The position numbers and the translations under genes are program-made. Source: Burkholderiaceae bacterium (lineage in GTDB: Bacteria; Pseudomonadota; Gammaproteobacteria; Burkholderiales; Burkholderiaceae_C). Taken from it: a stretch of 18,260 bases of DNA. This document shows positions 17,184 through 18,260 of this stretch, in pieces. Each line of letters starts with the position of its first letter. Position 1 is the first letter of the stretch. A model generated the notes under the pieces. The model was given only the letters and a program-made list of their open reading frames with translations, was not told where the DNA came from and searched no databases. The DNA is taken from contig JALQVQ010000065.1 in NCBI GenBank assembly GCA_023260315.1, forward strand, positions 1 to 18,260. The letters are read 5' to 3'.

Positions 17184-18218
17184 ATGACGACAAGACGTAA
17201 GTTTCTAGCCACCGCTGGTGTCGGCGCATTGGCAACGCCACTCGCGGCTCCGGCTATTGCTCAATCGACCATCACTTGGCGGATGCAGACCTATGCGGGT
17301 CCGGCTCTGGCTGAGCATGTTGTGAAACCCGCAATCGACATGTTCAACAAGATCGCAGGCGACCGCATGCAGATCGAACTCTACTTTGCAGACCAGCTGG
17401 TTCCGACAGGCGAATTGTTCCGCGCCATGCAGCGCGGCACAATTGATGCTGTTCAGTCGGACGATGACTCCATGGCGTCCCCGACCGAAGTGACCGTGTT
17501 CGGTGGCTACTTCCCCTTCGCATCGCGCTACTCGCTCGACGTGCCTGTGCTGTTCAACCAATACGGCCTGAACGAAATCTGGGACGAAGAATACTCCAAG
17601 GTTGGCGTCAAACACATCTCGGCTGGTTCGTGGGACCCCTGCCACTTTGCAACCAAAGACCCGATCAACAGCCTCGCTGATCTTCAGGGCAAGCGTATCT
17701 TTACCTTCCCGACGGCTGGCCGCTTTATGTCCCAGTTCGGCGTCGTTCCAGTGACTATTCCGTGGGAAGACGTGGAAGTCGCGATGCAGACAGGCGAACT
17801 GGACGGTATTGCGTGGTCGGGCATCACCGAAGACTACACCGTTGGCTGGGCTGACGTGACCAATTACTTCCTCACAAACAACATCTCTGGCGCTTGGGCA
17901 GGGTCGTTCTTTGCGAACATGGATCGTTGGAACGAACTGCCTGAGGACCTCCAGACCCTGTTCCGCGTCTGCACCGACCAGTCACACTACTATCGCCAGT
18001 GGTGGTATTGGGGTGGTGAAGCATCGCTGCGTGTCGATGGCACCAAGATGCAGCTCACTTCGATCCCAGATGCTGAATGGGCAACCGTCGAAGCCAAGGC
18101 GTTGGAATTCTGGGACGAAATCGCCGCAGAATCCCCGACCAAAGCGCGCGTTGTTGAAATCATCAAGAAATACAACGCGGACATGGCCAAAGCTGGCCGT
18201 CCTTACCGCTACAGCTAA
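17184..18218 (+). CDS. dctP: TRAP transporter solute-binding protein (DctP family), Tat-exported
   Basis: The periplasmic binding protein of a tripartite ATP-independent transporter, which delivers an organic acid-type substrate to DctQM using an ion gradient. The 344-residue protein starts with a Tat signal (RRKFL, then an Ala-rich hydrophobic core, likely cleavage after AIA at residue 26). The body has DctP features: FNKIAGDRMQIELYFADQLV, GELFRAMQRGTIDAV, SLADLQGKRIFTFP and AMQTGELDGIAWSG, with a cluster of Trp/Tyr late in the protein. The ligand cannot be told from sequence; the type resembles 2-oxoacid or C4-acid binders. By hand count only 3 of 20 Leu codons are TTG. It follows the dctM fragment, which suggests a dctM-dctP operon in the source genome. 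Confidence 0.93.
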   Translation: MTTRRKFLATAGVGALATPLAAPAIAQSTITWRMQTYAGPALAEHVVKPAIDMFNKIAGDRMQIELYFADQLVPTGELFRAMQRGTIDAVQSDDDSMASPTEVTVFGGYFPFASRYSLDVPVLFNQYGLNEIWDEEYSKVGVKHISAGSWDPCHFATKDPINSLADLQGKRIFTFPTAGRFMSQFGVVPVTIPWEDVEVAMQTGELDGIAWSGITEDYTVGWADVTNYFLTNNISGAWAGSFFANMDRWNELPEDLQTLFRVCTDQSHYYRQWWYWGGEASLRVDGTKMQLTSIPDAEWATVEAKALEFWDEIAAESPTKARVVEIIKKYNADMAKAGRPYRYS

Positions 18219-18226
18219 GAGCAATC

Positions 18227-18253
18227 GCCCTGCCGGTATCCCATCGGCAGGGC
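18227..18253 (+). terminator. Terminator-like hairpin after dctP
   Basis: GCCCTGCCG (18227-18235) pairs perfectly with CGGCAGGGC (18245-18253) around a 9-base loop, 8 bases after the dctP stop. The bases after it (ACCTAAA) lack a T run, so it is a GC-rich hairpin terminator of lower certainty; the window ends at 18260. Confidence 0.65.
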
Positions 18254-18260
18254 ACCTAAA

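Overview
The window is a mostly ordinary stretch of bacterial chromosome, all on the + strand, joined near its right end to a piece that looks like it comes from a different genome. Positions 1 to about 16835 match the well-known betaproteobacterial (Burkholderiales-type) order: yceD-rpmF-plsX-fabH-fabD-fabG-acpP-fabF, then a YgfX-like gene, rpoE-rseA-rseB-degP(mucD), lepA-lepB-rnc-era-recO. Gene order, the individual proteins and a leucine codon preference for TTG all agree. The species cannot be named from sequence alone.

Region 1 (1-6770) makes ribosomal protein L32 and the core type II fatty-acid and phospholipid machinery. PlsX makes acyl-phosphate, FabH starts chains, FabD makes malonyl-ACP, FabG reduces, AcpP carries and FabF elongates. 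A strong terminator lies between rpmF and plsX, an unexplained perfect inverted repeat lies between fabG and acpP, and a strong terminator closes the block after fabF.

Region 2 (6796-11230) is the envelope-stress module: a small YgfX-like membrane protein, the extracytoplasmic sigma factor RpoE, its membrane anti-sigma RseA, the periplasmic regulator RseB and the periplasmic protease DegP/MucD. The first four overlap or touch and look translationally coupled. degP has its own upstream sequence that fits the sigma-E promoter consensus exactly, which would make the module self-reinforcing. A 14-bp-stem terminator follows degP.

Region 3 (11231-11627) is about 400 bases without a convincing gene. 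It holds a cluster of DnaA-box-like 9-mers (one perfect), a candidate promoter, and a complete intrinsic terminator ending only 25 bases before lepA, so it could encode a short RNA or an attenuated lepA leader.

Region 4 (11628-16835) is lepA, lepB, rnc, era and the first ~195 codons of recO: translation GTPase, signal peptidase I, RNase III, ribosome-assembly GTPase and recombination mediator.

Region 5 (about 16836-18260) is foreign to the rest. In the middle of recO the reading frame passes without a stop into the C-terminal ~98 residues of a TRAP-transporter large permease (DctM), followed by a complete Tat-signal DctP solute-binding protein and a terminator-like hairpin. Style and codon use suggest an alphaproteobacterium such as a Rhodobacteraceae. 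The simplest reading is a chimeric contig joined at a short shared sequence; a real recombination that broke recO is the alternative. I found no rRNA, tRNA, CRISPR array or insertion sequence. I see no clear new biological system; the most unusual points are the recO/dctM join and the 11231-11627 intergenic region.
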